Positions 5,745 to 5,853 of a DNA stretch of 5,853 bases are shown one piece after another. Under the pieces are notes generated by a model. That model made no database searches, was not told where the DNA came from, and saw only the letters and a program-made list of their open reading frames with translations. Source of the stretch: Treponema sp. (lineage in GTDB: Bacteria > Spirochaetota > Spirochaetia > Treponematales > Breznakiellaceae); assembly GCA_031255815.1 (NCBI GenBank), contig JAIRRU010000001.1, positions 1 through 5,853 on the forward strand. Direction: 5' to 3'. Made by a program: the position numbers and the translations under genes. How positions within the stretch are numbered: position 1 is the stretch's first letter; each line of letters starts with the position of its first letter.

Positions 5745-5853
5745 GGATTCGCCTTGCGTTCGTCCGCCTCCTTGCGGACTCTCTCCAGGCCGCCTCCGCG
5801 TTTCCCGGCGCTTCCTGCGCCGCAACCGTTCTCAAGGCTTCCGCCTTGGCATT
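5745..5853 (-). repeat. 109-bp hairpin-rich repeat, copy 2 (cut by window end)
   Basis: The counterpart of 5131-5239, with hairpins at 5762-5779, 5806-5822 and 5833-5848. The four differences fall in loops, in unpaired spacer or at one loop-closing pair. At its left edge it also has a better CAAGG/CCTTG hairpin (5742-5756) than copy 1. It probably continues beyond the window, as copy 1 has a further tail. Confidence 0.85.

Noticed and set aside
5102..5853. CRISPR array
   Set aside because: The repeats are two-copy, long and irregularly spaced, with tRNA genes between them.

Overview
This is a spirochaete-like chromosomal segment, most likely from a Treponema of the termite-gut or environmental type. 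That is inferred from the GC-rich coding style, a large orphan protein, and hairpin-rich repeats scattered between tRNA genes. No single marker proves the taxonomy and I could not search a database.

Layout: positions 1-107 hold a structured, apparently non-coding leader. Positions 108-2357 (+) encode a full-length U32-family protein, the RlhA/TrhP type of Fe-S RNA hydroxylation protein formerly annotated as peptidase or collagenase. It is interrupted by one in-frame TGA at 426-428, although everything after the stop stays open and conserved. Its last 4 bases overlap the convergent ssb gene (2354-2818, minus), a single-stranded DNA-binding protein with an atypical C-terminal tip. The ssb leader (about 2819-2930) is crowded: a TATATA box, a 14-bp perfect palindrome, an intrinsic-terminator-like hairpin and a further stem-loop next to the ribosome binding site. 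Positions 3029-4942 (minus) encode a 637-residue protein I do not recognise, followed by its own terminator.

The right end (5015-5853) is a minus-strand tRNA cluster: tRNA-Arg(GCG), tRNA-Ser(CGA) and tRNA-Ser(GGA), none with encoded CCA. The spacers hold two kinds of repeat. One is a 109-bp element in two copies (105/109 identical) with three strong hairpins whose stems are almost untouched by the differences; the second copy runs to the window edge. The other is a 37-bp direct repeat that includes the 5' tip of tRNA-Ser(CGA) plus a hairpin.

The genes do not form an obvious pathway. The tRNAs and the U32 protein share a translation/RNA-modification theme and ssb serves DNA replication and repair, but the juxtaposition may be accidental. 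I see no convincing new multi-gene system. The items most worth following up are the TGA-interrupted U32 gene, the structured ssb leader, the hairpin repeats around the tRNAs, and the orphan 637-residue protein.
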